A stretch of DNA of 64,000 nt, taken from the NCBI RefSeq assembly GCF_019711355.1, contig NZ_CP081297.1:1426001-1490000 (forward strand), read 5' to 3'. Source of the DNA: Qipengyuania psychrotolerans (GTDB taxonomy: Bacteria > Pseudomonadota > Alphaproteobacteria > Sphingomonadales > Sphingomonadaceae). Positions 55,463-64,000 of this stretch are shown here, piece after piece (within the stretch, counting starts at the first letter, position 1; each line of letters opens with the position of its first letter). The notes under the pieces are model-generated. The model did not search any database. It worked only from the letters and a program-made list of their open reading frames with translations, and was not told where the DNA came from. The position numbers were made by a program, and so were the translations under genes.

Positions 55463-56349
55463 GCATCCTCGTAGACAAGAACACCAAGGTCATCACGCAG
55501 GGGATGACCGGTGACACCGGCACTTTCCACACGCAGCAGGCGCTGGATTACGGCACCAAGATGGTTGCAGGCGTAACGCCCGGCAAAGGCGGCACCACGC
55601 ATATCGGCCTGCCCAATTTCAACACCGTACGCGAAGCGAAGGCCGAAACCGGCGCGACTGCATCGTGCATCTATGTTCCGCCGCCGTTCGCCGCAGACGC
55701 AATCTGCGAAGCGATCGACGCCGAGATGGAACTGATTGTGGCCATCACCGAAGGCATTCCGGTGCTCGACATGGTCAAGGTCAAGGCCGCGCTGGAAGGC
55801 AGCAAATCGCGCCTGATCGGCCCGAACTGCCCCGGCGTCCTGACGCCCGGCGAATGCAAAATCGGCATCATGCCCGGCTCCATCTTCAAGAAGGGCAGCG
55901 TCGGCGTGGTTTCGCGCTCGGGGACGCTGACTTATGAAGCCGTCCACCAGACCACGATGGTCGGCCTCGGCCAGACAACTGCGGTCGGCATCGGCGGCGA
56001 CCCTGTCAACGGCACCAACTTCATCGACGTGCTCGACCTCTTCCTCGACGATGAGGAAACCACCTCAATCATCATGATCGGCGAAATCGGCGGCAGCGCG
56101 GAAGAAGAAGCCGCTGAATTCCTCAAGAACGAAGCAGCCAAGGGCCGCAAGAAACCGACCGTTGGCTTCATCGCCGGCCGCACGGCGCCTCCGGGCCGCC
56201 GCATGGGCCACGCTGGTGCCATCGTATCGGGCGGCAAAGGCGGCGCGGACGACAAGATCGCAGCGATGGAAGATGCAGGCGTCCGTGTTTCCCCCTCGCC
56301 CAGCGAACTTGGCACCACGCTCGACGCGATGCTGAAAGAACTCGCCTGA
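55459..56349 (+). CDS. sucD: Succinate--CoA ligase subunit alpha
   Basis: A 296-residue subunit forming succinyl-CoA synthetase with SucC. CoA-binding [15 protein letters not shown], and the phosphorylated His251 in [13 protein letters not shown] are present. It interconverts succinyl-CoA and succinate with nucleoside-triphosphate gain. The partner gene sucC is absent from this neighbourhood, although the two are commonly adjacent; presumably it lies elsewhere in the genome. Confidence 0.96.
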   Translation: MSILVDKNTKVITQGMTGDTGTFHTQQALDYGTKMVAGVTPGKGGTTHIGLPNFNTVREAKAETGATASCIYVPPPFAADAICEAIDAEMELIVAITEGIPVLDMVKVKAALEGSKSRLIGPNCPGVLTPGECKIGIMPGSIFKKGSVGVVSRSGTLTYEAVHQTTMVGLGQTTAVGIGGDPVNGTNFIDVLDLFLDDEETTSIIMIGEIGGSAEEEAAEFLKNEAAKGRKKPTVGFIAGRTAPPGRRMGHAGAIVSGGKGGADDKIAAMEDAGVRVSPSPSELGTTLDAMLKELA

Positions 56350-56359
56350 TCCGCGGAAA

Positions 56360-56400
56360 GGTGCGGAAAGGTTTTCTCATAATCGGGAGCCTTCCGCACC
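56360..56400 (+). repeat. Inverted repeat between sucD and sucA
   Basis: GGTGCGGAAAGG (56360-56371) against CCTTCCGCACC (56390-56400) forms a strong hairpin with an 18-base loop and one bulge. No T-tract follows, so it is more likely an RNA processing or stability element than a terminator. Confidence 0.6.
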
Positions 56401-56454
56401 GCCGAGGCATTGGCAGTATGAGCCGGCACCACGTTCGGCGCGAAAGGTAACCCG

Positions 56455-59289
56455 ATGGGTAACGAGAGCCACGATTTCCTTCCCGAGATGAACGACCAGG
56501 AAGGTCCCCAACCGGGTCCCAGCTGGGGTAACCCGCGCTGGCTGGCAGAGGTGGTCGATAGCGAAGCGGACCTGACCGCGGCGCTCGACCCCACGCAGAT
56601 GCGCCTTGCTGTGGCACAGGCCTCTGCGAAGGCCGGGAAGGCGACCGACCCCAAGGCAATCGAACAGGCGGCGGACGACAGCATTCGCGCCATGCTTCTC
56701 GTGCGGCTTTACCGGGTTCGCGGGCATCTCGCAGCCGATCTCGATCCGCTGGGCCTCTCTCACCGCCAAGTGCCGGAAGACCTCACGCTGGAATGGCATG
56801 GTTTTGCCGGACAGGAAGACAAGGAAGTTTTCGTCGGCGGCGTATTCGGTTTCGACTGGGTTACCGTGCGCGACCTCTACAATGCCCTGCGCCTCACCTA
56901 TTGCGGCAATGTCGGCCTTGAATACATGCACATCTCGGACACGGAGGAACGCCGCTTCCTCCAGGACAAGTTCGAGCAGCCTGAAGACACCATCCAGTTC
57001 ACAGAGGAAGGCAAGCGCGCCATCCTCGCTGCCGTGATCCGCGGCGAGGAATACGAGAAATTCCTCGGCAAGAAATACGTCGGCACCAAGCGTTTCGGCC
57101 TCGATGGCGGCGAATCCATGATCCCTGCGCTCGAAGCAGTCATCAAGTATGGCGGCCAGCAAGGCGTTCGCGAGATCATTTATGGCATGGCCCACCGCGG
57201 CCGGCTGAACGTCCTCGCGAATGTGATGGGCAAGCCGTACAAGGTCATCTTCCACGAATTCTCCGGCGGGTCCTCGAACCCCGACGATGTGGGCGGCTCT
57301 GGCGACGTGAAATATCACCTCGGCACCAGCACCGACCGCACGTTCGACGGTATCGATGTGCACATGAGCCTCGTGCCCAACCCATCGCATCTAGAAGCGG
57401 TGAACCCGGTCGTGCTCGGCAAGAGCCGCGCGCAGCAGGCCATTCGCGACGACTTGAAGAAGCACGAACAGGTCCTGCCCGTACTGCTTCACGGCGATGC
57501 TGCTTTCGCTGGACAAGGCATCGTGTGGGAATGCCTCGGCTTCTCGGGCGTGCGCGGATATGACACGGGCGGCTGCCTGCATTTCGTCATCAACAACCAG
57601 ATCGGCTTCACCACCAGCCCGCAGTTCGCCCGCTCCAGCCCCTATCCGTCCGATGTGGCGAAGGGCATTCAGGCGCCGATCCTGCACGTCAACGGTGATG
57701 ATCCCGAAGCCGTGACATTCGCCTGCAAGCTGGCCATCGAATACCGCCAGACATTCGGCCGCGATATCGTGATCGACATGTGGTGCTATCGCCGCTTCGG
57801 TCACAACGAAGGCGACGAGCCCAAATTCACCCAGCCACTGATGTATGACGCGATCCGCCAGCATCCGCGAGTGAGCGAGCTTTACACAGCACGGCTGGAA
57901 GAGTCCGGCGTCATCGAAAAAGGCTATGCCGACCAGCTGCGCCAGGAATTTGACGCCCACCTCGAAGAAGAATTCGCTGCCGCCAAGGATTACAAGCCCG
58001 ACGAAGCCGACTGGTTCGGTGGCCGCTGGGCCGGCATGAACAAGCCTGCCGATCCTGAAGGGGCGCGGCGCAATGTTGAAACGGCGATCGAAAAGAAGCT
58101 GTTCGACAGCCTCGGCCGCACGCTGACGACGGTCCCTGACGATGTGACGATCCACAAGACCCTGGGCCGCGTGCTCAAGGCCAAGAAGGAAATGTTCGAC
58201 AGCGGCACAGGGTTCGACTGGGCCACGGCAGAAGCTCTCGCATTCGGCAGCCTCGTCACCGAAGGATTTGGTGTGCGTCTGTCCGGCCAGGATTCGGGCC
58301 GCGGCACTTTCAGCCAGCGCCACGCCGTCTGGGTCGACCAGAAGGATGAGCGCAAATACATCCCGCTCACCACCCTGCCCCACGGCAAGTTCGAAGTGTA
58401 TGACAGCCCGCTTTCGGAATACGGCGTGCTCGGCTTCGAATACGGTTTCGCCATGGCGGACCCGAAAAGCCTCGTGATGTGGGAAGCGCAGTTTGGCGAT
58501 TTCGCCAATGGCGCGCAGATCATGATCGACCAGTTCATCGCCGCTGGCGAAGTGAAATGGCTCCGTGCAAACGGCCTCGTCCTGCTGCTGCCGCATGGTT
58601 ATGAAGGACAGGGTCCGGAACACAGTTCGGCGCGTCTTGAACGCTTCCTGCAACTGTGTGCGAACGACAATATCCAGGTCTGCAACATCACCGACCCGGC
58701 GAATTACTTCCACGTGCTTCGCCGCCAGATGCTGCGTTCGTTCCGCAAGCCGATGGTCATCATGACGCCCAAGTCGCTGCTGCGCCATCCGATGGCGAAG
58801 AGCGAAGCCGACGCCTTCACGGGTGAGACGCATTTTATGCGGATCAAGTCAGATCTGGCCACGATCCCTGACGAAAAGGTCAAGCGCCTCGTCCTATGTA
58901 GCGGCAAGGTTGCCTATGACCTGATGCAGCGCCGCGATGAAGCTGGTCTGGACGATGTTTCCATCGTGCGGATCGAGCAGCTTTATCCGTTCCCCGGCGA
59001 ACCGCTTGCAGTGCGCCTCGAGCGGATGAAAAATCTCGAAACCATCGTCTGGTGCCAGGAAGAACCGAAAAACAACGGCGCTTGGTTCTTCGTTGATCGC
59101 CTGATCGAAGAAGCAGCCGACAAGGCAGGCAAGAAGGGCATGCGCCCCTGCTATGCCGGCCGCGAAGTTGCCGCATCGCCCGCCACCGGATTTGCCAGCC
59201 GCCACAAGGTCCAGCAGGAAGCGTTGGTGAACATCGCGCTGGGCCTCAACGACGGCGACAACTCCGCCGCCACCAGCAATTGCACCTGA
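56455..59289 (+). CDS. sucA: 2-oxoglutarate dehydrogenase E1 component
   Basis: A 944-residue thiamine-diphosphate enzyme decarboxylating 2-oxoglutarate and passing succinyl to the lipoyl arm of SucB. Conserved segments are [29 protein letters not shown] near the N terminus, [18 protein letters not shown], and the ThDP-binding region with [20 protein letters not shown] and NNQIGFTT. The C-terminal [12 protein letters not shown] and EEPKNNGAW are present. Starts with ATG at 56455. It is followed by sucB after 28 bases. Confidence 0.97.
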   Translation: MGNESHDFLPEMNDQEGPQPGPSWGNPRWLAEVVDSEADLTAALDPTQMRLAVAQASAKAGKATDPKAIEQAADDSIRAMLLVRLYRVRGHLAADLDPLGLSHRQVPEDLTLEWHGFAGQEDKEVFVGGVFGFDWVTVRDLYNALRLTYCGNVGLEYMHISDTEERRFLQDKFEQPEDTIQFTEEGKRAILAAVIRGEEYEKFLGKKYVGTKRFGLDGGESMIPALEAVIKYGGQQGVREIIYGMAHRGRLNVLANVMGKPYKVIFHEFSGGSSNPDDVGGSGDVKYHLGTSTDRTFDGIDVHMSLVPNPSHLEAVNPVVLGKSRAQQAIRDDLKKHEQVLPVLLHGDAAFAGQGIVWECLGFSGVRGYDTGGCLHFVINNQIGFTTSPQFARSSPYPSDVAKGIQAPILHVNGDDPEAVTFACKLAIEYRQTFGRDIVIDMWCYRRFGHNEGDEPKFTQPLMYDAIRQHPRVSELYTARLEESGVIEKGYADQLRQEFDAHLEEEFAAAKDYKPDEADWFGGRWAGMNKPADPEGARRNVETAIEKKLFDSLGRTLTTVPDDVTIHKTLGRVLKAKKEMFDSGTGFDWATAEALAFGSLVTEGFGVRLSGQDSGRGTFSQRHAVWVDQKDERKYIPLTTLPHGKFEVYDSPLSEYGVLGFEYGFAMADPKSLVMWEAQFGDFANGAQIMIDQFIAAGEVKWLRANGLVLLLPHGYEGQGPEHSSARLERFLQLCANDNIQVCNITDPANYFHVLRRQMLRSFRKPMVIMTPKSLLRHPMAKSEADAFTGETHFMRIKSDLATIPDEKVKRLVLCSGKVAYDLMQRRDEAGLDDVSIVRIEQLYPFPGEPLAVRLERMKNLETIVWCQEEPKNNGAWFFVDRLIEEAADKAGKKGMRPCYAGREVAASPATGFASRHKVQQEALVNIALGLNDGDNSAATSNCT

Positions 59290-59317
59290 TTCAGGCCCGA
59301 GAAGGAACCATCTGACC

Positions 59318-60565
59318 ATGGCCACCGAAGTCAAAGTCCCCGCGCTCGGCGAGAGCGTTACCGAAGCCTCCATCGGCGAATTGCTGAAGAATGTCGGCGA
59401 TGCTGTCGCGGTGGATGAACCCATCGTCAGTCTCGAAACCGACAAGGTCGCGGTCGAGGCACCTTCGCCCGTCGCTGGCGTCATCACCGAATTCAAGGTC
59501 GCTGTCGGCGATACCGTCGAAGTCGGCGCTGTGCTTGCAGTCATCGAGGAAGGCGGCGCTCCGGCTGCCAAGGGCGAAGAAGCTGGCCGCGCAGCCGAGC
59601 AGCGCGAAGAAGGCAAGGATGAGCGTGCAGAAGCGCCTGCTCCTGCGGCTTCGTCAGATGCTTCGCAAACGCTGTCGCCGGCTGTTCGCCGCGCAGTCCT
59701 GGAACACGGCGTCGATCCTTCGACCATCAAGGGTTCCGGCAGGGATGGCCGCCTGACCAAGGAGGACGTGATCGCTGCTGCCAAGTCCAAGAAGGATGGC
59801 GGAACGATTGCCGACGCTGCGCCAGCTCAGGCTGAAACTCCGTCTGCCCCGGCAGCAACCGGCGAACGCCGCGAAGAGCGCGTGAAGATGACGCGCATGC
59901 GCCAGACGATCGCCAAACGCCTCAAGGGCGCGCAGGACAACGCGGCGCTGCTCACCACCTTCAACGATGTCGACATGTCGGCCGTCATGGAAGCGCGCGC
60001 GAAGTACAAGGACATGTTCGCCAAGAAGCACGACATCCGCCTCGGCTTCATGGGCTTCTTTGCCAAGGCCGCCTGCCTTGCGCTGAAGGACGTGCCCGCG
60101 GTCAACGCCTACATCGAAGGCGATGAGATCGTTTATCACGATTACGTCGATATTTCGGTCGCCGTGTCGGCACCCAACGGTCTGGTTGTTCCGGTGATCC
60201 GCGACGCGCAGGACAAGGGCTTTGCCCGGATCGAAAAAGACATCGCCGATTTCGGCAAGCGCGCCAAGGAAGGCACGCTGACCATGGAAGACATGAAGGG
60301 CGGTACCTTCACGATCTCCAACGGCGGCGTCTTCGGATCGCTTATGTCGACCCCGATCATCAACCCGCCACAGAGCGCCGTTCTCGGCCTCCACCGGATT
60401 GAGGACCGCCCGGTCGTCGTCGACGGCGAAATCGTCATCCGCCCGATGATGTATATTGCCCTGTCCTACGACCACCGCCTGATCGACGGCCGCGAGGCGG
60501 TCACCGCACTCAAGATCATCAAGGAAGCGATCGAAGATCCGACCCGGATGCTGATCGACCTCTGA
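59318..60565 (+). CDS. sucB: Dihydrolipoyl succinyltransferase (E2)
   Basis: A 415-residue E2. Lipoyl domain at 1-76 with Lys43 in [12 protein letters not shown], a charged Ala/Glu linker, a peripheral-subunit-binding domain near 112-150 ([33 protein letters not shown]), and a catalytic domain with His386 and Asp390 in [11 protein letters not shown]. It forms the complex core. Ribosome site GAAGGA 16 bases before the ATG. Confidence 0.97.
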   Translation: MATEVKVPALGESVTEASIGELLKNVGDAVAVDEPIVSLETDKVAVEAPSPVAGVITEFKVAVGDTVEVGAVLAVIEEGGAPAAKGEEAGRAAEQREEGKDERAEAPAPAASSDASQTLSPAVRRAVLEHGVDPSTIKGSGRDGRLTKEDVIAAAKSKKDGGTIADAAPAQAETPSAPAATGERREERVKMTRMRQTIAKRLKGAQDNAALLTTFNDVDMSAVMEARAKYKDMFAKKHDIRLGFMGFFAKAACLALKDVPAVNAYIEGDEIVYHDYVDISVAVSAPNGLVVPVIRDAQDKGFARIEKDIADFGKRAKEGTLTMEDMKGGTFTISNGGVFGSLMSTPIINPPQSAVLGLHRIEDRPVVVDGEIVIRPMMYIALSYDHRLIDGREAVTALKIIKEAIEDPTRMLIDL

Positions 60566-60575
60566 GGAAAGACTA

Positions 60576-61988
60576 ATGGCTGAATACGACTACGACGTCC
60601 TTGTCATCGGCGCTGGCCCCGGCGGCTATGTTGCCGCAATTCGCGCAGCACAGCTCGGTCTGAAAACCGCCTGCGCCGAAGGCCGCGAGACATTGGGCGG
60701 AACATGCCTCAACGTCGGCTGCATCCCGTCGAAAGCGATGCTGCACGCCTCGGAATTCTTCAACGCAGCTACCAATGGTACGATGGCCGAAATGGGCATC
60801 GAGGTGGAGCCCAAGCTCAACCTCGACAAGATGCACGAACAGCGCCGCGACGCGGTCAAGAGCCTGACCGGCGGTATCCAGTTCCTGTTCAAGAAGAACA
60901 AGGTCGACTGGAAGAAGGGTTACGCCACCTTCCAGGATGCTCACACGGTCAAGATTGGCGATGAAACGGTTACCGCCAAGGACATCATCATCGCGACGGG
61001 ATCTTCCGTCACTCCCCTGCCCGGCGTCGAGATCGACAACGACAACCACGTCGTCGTGGACTCTACCGGTGCGCTCGAACTTCCTGCTGTGCCCAAGAAG
61101 ATGGTCGTCATAGGCGGCGGTGTGATCGGGCTTGAAATGGGGTCGGTCTGGTGCCGCCTCGGTGCAGAAGTCATCGTCGTGGAATACCTAGACAAGCTGC
61201 TGCCGGGCATGGACGACGATGTCCGCAAGGAAGCCGCGAAGATCTTCAAGAAGCAGGGCATGGAACTGCGCCTGTCGACCAAGGTCACCGGCGTTTCGGT
61301 CGAAGGCAAGAAGGCCACGCTGACGCTCGAACCGTCCGCTGGCGGCGAAAGTGAGACCCTCGAAGCCGATTGCGTGCTGGTGTCTATCGGCCGCAAGCCG
61401 AATACCGACGGACTTGGCCTCGACAAGATCGGACTTGAAACCAACAAGCGCGGCCAAATCGACATCGATCACGATTTCCGCACGAAGGTCGACGGTGTGT
61501 GGGCCATTGGCGACGTAGTCCCCGGCCCGATGCTTGCCCATAAAGCTGAAGACGAAGGCATCGCCTGCGCGGAAAACGTGGCCGGACTGACCGGCATCGT
61601 GAACCACGATCTCATCCCCGGCGTCGTTTACACTTGGCCCGAATTTGCCGGTGTCGGCCTTACGCAGGACGAAGCCATCGAAAAGATGGGCGGCGACAAG
61701 ACCAAGATTAAAGTCGGCAAGTTCCCGATGATGGCCAACAGCCGCGCCAAGACCAACCACGAGCCCGACGGATTCGTGAAGATCATTGCCGAGGCCGAAA
61801 GCGACCGCGTACTCGGCGTGTGGGCGATTGCCAGCGTCGCGGGCACGATGATCCAGCAGGCCACGCAGGCGATGGAATTCGGCGCAACATCCGAAGACAT
61901 CGCTTACACCTGCCACGCCCACCCGACGCATTCCGAAGCTATCAAGGAAGCGGCGATGGGTGTTCAGGGTAAACCGATCCACATCTGA
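60576..61988 (+). CDS. lpdA: Dihydrolipoyl dehydrogenase (E3)
   Basis: A 470-residue FAD flavoprotein. FAD motif VIGAGPGGYVAAIRAAQLG, redox-active disulfide Cys44/Cys49 in GGTCLNVGCIPSKA, NAD motif VIGGGVIGLEMGSV and the C-terminal base in HAHPTHSEA. It reoxidises the lipoyl group and reduces NAD+. It lies 10 bases behind sucB, last gene of the TCA operon. Confidence 0.97.
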   Translation: MAEYDYDVLVIGAGPGGYVAAIRAAQLGLKTACAEGRETLGGTCLNVGCIPSKAMLHASEFFNAATNGTMAEMGIEVEPKLNLDKMHEQRRDAVKSLTGGIQFLFKKNKVDWKKGYATFQDAHTVKIGDETVTAKDIIIATGSSVTPLPGVEIDNDNHVVVDSTGALELPAVPKKMVVIGGGVIGLEMGSVWCRLGAEVIVVEYLDKLLPGMDDDVRKEAAKIFKKQGMELRLSTKVTGVSVEGKKATLTLEPSAGGESETLEADCVLVSIGRKPNTDGLGLDKIGLETNKRGQIDIDHDFRTKVDGVWAIGDVVPGPMLAHKAEDEGIACAENVAGLTGIVNHDLIPGVVYTWPEFAGVGLTQDEAIEKMGGDKTKIKVGKFPMMANSRAKTNHEPDGFVKIIAEAESDRVLGVWAIASVAGTMIQQATQAMEFGATSEDIAYTCHAHPTHSEAIKEAAMGVQGKPIHI

Positions 61989-62074
61989 TCTGCCGCAAAG
62001 CAGGAAAGATCGGAAGTGGCTTCCTCGTGAAGCTTTGACGCGCTAGCTTTCCCTCGCACGCGGGGGAGAGCTAG

Positions 62075-63409
62075 ATGACCTATCCGAAACTGACCAAGAA
62101 ACCTGGGGCGCTGGAAACGGCTGCCCAGATTGCTCAGGGCAAGCTTTCTCCGATCGAGGCGGTCGATGCCGCCATTGCGCGGATCGAGCACCTCGATACG
62201 CACATCAACGCGGTCGTGGTGTGCGATTTCGAACGCGCACAGGAAACTGCGCGGGCAATGTCCGGCACGAAGCCCGGCCCTGACCAGCCGCTGTTCGGCG
62301 TTCCCATGACGATCAAGGAAAGCTTCGATATCGAAGGCTTGCCTACGTGCTGGGGCCACGAGGCGCACCGCGACAATATCGCTACTGCCGATGCCGCAGT
62401 CGTCAGCAAACTAAAGGCTGCCGGAGCCATCTTCCTCGGCAAGACCAACGTTCCGCCGGACCTCGCTGACTGGCAATCGAACAATCCGGTCTATGGCCGT
62501 ACCAATAACCCGCACGACCACGACCGCTCTCCGGGCGGGTCGTCTGGCGGATCTGCCGCAGCGGTCGCCAGCGGGATGGTACCCTGTGATTTCGGGACGG
62601 ACATAGGCGGATCGGTCCGTGTTCCGGCGCATTTTTGCGGCGTCTGGGGTCACAAAAGCAGTTGGGGCCTCATCAGCAAGGAAGGTCACGATCATCCCCA
62701 GATGGCCGGACGCGGGGCGCATGATGGGGTGCTGTCCATTGCTGGTCCGCTGACCCGCAATGCAGAGGACCTCGCGCTGCTCACCCGGCTCACGGCAGAC
62801 CGAAAATTGGACGAGACGCGCAAACCCGTTTCGCAAATGCGGCTGCTTGCGCTGACCGAACATCCCGATTGCCCCACCGATGACGCGGTGCGCGGCCCCC
62901 ACGAAGCAGCTTTTGCCGCCCTTGAGGCTGCGGGGGCAAAGATTGACCGGGCCAGTGACTTGCTGCCCGATCTGGCACAGCAACATGCCAACTACATGAG
63001 GATGCTCAATATCGCGATGGCGCGCGGTGCACCTGCGCGTGACGGTTCCCGCGCAAGTGCCACCGACTGGTTCGATTTGCTGGACATCCAGTACCGCAAC
63101 GAAGCCGCCTGGAGCCGCGTTTTTCAGACCTACGATTACGTACTGGCGCCGCCCGCCCCGGTGCTGGCCGTGCCGCATTCGGAAGGCAGGGTGTTCGACG
63201 GGATGCTTACGATCAACGGTGATCAGGTTCGCGGTGCCGCGGGCCTGTGCTGGGCAGGCTTTGCGACCTTCCCCAACCTGCCCGCAACAGTCTTGCCCAT
63301 TGGAGAGACCGGCGGCCTGCCATGCGGTATGCAGGTCATGGGACCACGTTGGAGCGATCTATCCACGATCGCGGCGGCAAGAGCCATGGGGCAGGTGTTG
63401 CACTCCTGA
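62075..63409 (+). CDS. Amidase (amidase-signature family)
   Basis: A 444-residue hydrolase with the Ser-cisSer-Lys triad: Lys81 in TIKESF, the cis-Ser in RSPGGSSGGS (156/157), and nucleophile Ser180 in FGTDIGGSVR. It hydrolyses an amide, substrate unknown. A GGGGGAGAG site precedes the ATG. A symmetric stem (ATCGCGG/CCGCGAT, 63409-63436) follows the stop. Confidence 0.9.
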   Translation: MTYPKLTKKPGALETAAQIAQGKLSPIEAVDAAIARIEHLDTHINAVVVCDFERAQETARAMSGTKPGPDQPLFGVPMTIKESFDIEGLPTCWGHEAHRDNIATADAAVVSKLKAAGAIFLGKTNVPPDLADWQSNNPVYGRTNNPHDHDRSPGGSSGGSAAAVASGMVPCDFGTDIGGSVRVPAHFCGVWGHKSSWGLISKEGHDHPQMAGRGAHDGVLSIAGPLTRNAEDLALLTRLTADRKLDETRKPVSQMRLLALTEHPDCPTDDAVRGPHEAAFAALEAAGAKIDRASDLLPDLAQQHANYMRMLNIAMARGAPARDGSRASATDWFDLLDIQYRNEAAWSRVFQTYDYVLAPPAPVLAVPHSEGRVFDGMLTINGDQVRGAAGLCWAGFATFPNLPATVLPIGETGGLPCGMQVMGPRWSDLSTIAAARAMGQVLHS

Positions 63410-63453
63410 TCGCGGGGTCCCATTCCGAACCGCGATTCGACAGGAGGACGATT

Positions 63454-64000
63454 GTGGGTCAGCAGCGCGTAATGCGGCGATTCGCCAAGTGGCACATCTG
63501 GCTTGGCTGGCTGGTTGGTGTGCCGATCCTGATGTGGACCGTTACGGGCCTCGTCATGGTCATCAAACCAATCGAGGAAGTTCGCGGCAATCACTTGCGC
63601 AAGGAAGTGGCCGAGCGCGCCCTGCCGTCCGACACTCAGATCGCGGTTACCCTGCCTGCCGAAAGTACTCGCCCGGTTCGATCTGTAACCACCCAGATTG
63701 AACGCGGAGAAACGGTCACCCGCATTACCTACATGGACGGCCAGAGCGAGCGTTTCCGCGCTGACGGAAGGCCGATGTCTCCGCTGTCCGAAGTGGAAGC
63801 GCGCATGATCGTTGCGGAAAATATCGAGGGCGGTGACCGAGTAGAGAATACCGCCAGGTTCGAGGCAGACGATGTTCCGTTCGACTTCCGGCGGCCCATC
63901 CCGGTCTGGCAGGTCGCGCTGGAAGACGGCACGCATGTCTACGTGGGCACTGAAACCGGCAATATCGAAGCGGTTCGCACGAAGTGGTGGCGAACGTTCG
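63454..64000 (+). CDS. PepSY-domain membrane protein, N-terminal part (runs off window)
   Basis: GTG at 63454 follows AGGAGG at 63442-63447 and opens a frame to the window end (182 codons). It begins MGQQRVMRRFAKWHIWLGWLVGVPILMWTVTGLVMVIKP, an N-terminal transmembrane helix typical of PepSY-associated proteins, then a periplasmic PepSY-like region (ITYMDGQSERFRADGRPMSPLSEVEA). ATG at 63472 is an alternative start. Often associated with iron or siderophore uptake; C terminus and context lie beyond the window. Confidence 0.75.
   Translation, partial: MGQQRVMRRFAKWHIWLGWLVGVPILMWTVTGLVMVIKPIEEVRGNHLRKEVAERALPSDTQIAVTLPAESTRPVRSVTTQIERGETVTRITYMDGQSERFRADGRPMSPLSEVEARMIVAENIEGGDRVENTARFEADDVPFDFRRPIPVWQVALEDGTHVYVGTETGNIEAVRTKWWRTF

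Noticed and set aside
57391..58833. 480-codon frame antisense to sucA
   Set aside because: Shadow of the E1 dehydrogenase; no recognisable domain.

Overview
The window is about 64 kb of a high-GC alphaproteobacterial chromosome, most likely from Sphingomonadales and probably the Erythrobacteraceae (Erythrobacter/Altererythrobacter type). The evidence is the gene order dapA-smpB-DUF2062-cckA ... recA-(GST)-ugd ... alaS-icd, LexA boxes of the alphaproteobacterial GTTC-N7-GTTC type, CckA itself, the mdh-sucD-sucA-sucB-lpd cluster, and the style of the proteins. No tRNA, rRNA, CRISPR array or complete insertion sequence was found. The two end genes (icd at the left, a PepSY protein at the right) run off the window.

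Layout. 0-12.5 kb: end of icd, a GNAT-nitrilase fusion, a CPA2 cation/proton antiporter, a 59-residue protein, then on the minus strand alaS, a methyltransferase, a UDP-glucuronate epimerase-like gene, ugd, a glutathione S-transferase and recA with an SOS box. 12.5-20.5 kb: two DUF4139 paralogues, the cell-cycle kinase cckA with a DUF2062 partner, smpB and dapA. 20.5-33 kb: lytic transglycosylase, greB, an outer-membrane barrel protein, rlmN, a methyltransferase-MOSC pair, a short-chain reductase/cytochrome b/molybdopterin oxidoreductase operon, cfa and argG.

33-42.5 kb is the accessory part. It begins with a roughly 0.6-kb gene-free stretch packed with hairpins and ending in a terminator (candidate large non-coding RNA), preceded by a nested inverted repeat carrying DnaA-box-like ends. 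Then come rlpA, a very GC-rich pair of genes (terminase-small-subunit-like plus a 63-residue partner), a frameshifted small gene, and an AT-rich two-gene island encoding a membrane SLATT-family protein and a reverse transcriptase. This SLATT-RT pair resembles a predicted anti-phage/abortive-infection unit and is the best candidate for an under-described system here. It abuts uvrA, whose SOS box is shared with a divergent GH24 lysozyme-like gene.

42.5-64 kb: a diguanylate cyclase with its TTG start in a hairpin loop, thpR, a lipoprotein, an M3 peptidase, a vitamin B12 uptake operon (btuB-btuF-btuC-btuD) under a cobalamin riboswitch, a SleB-type cell-wall hydrolase, and the TCA operon mdh-(secreted protein)-sucD-sucA-sucB-lpdA without sucC, followed by an amidase and a PepSY membrane protein.
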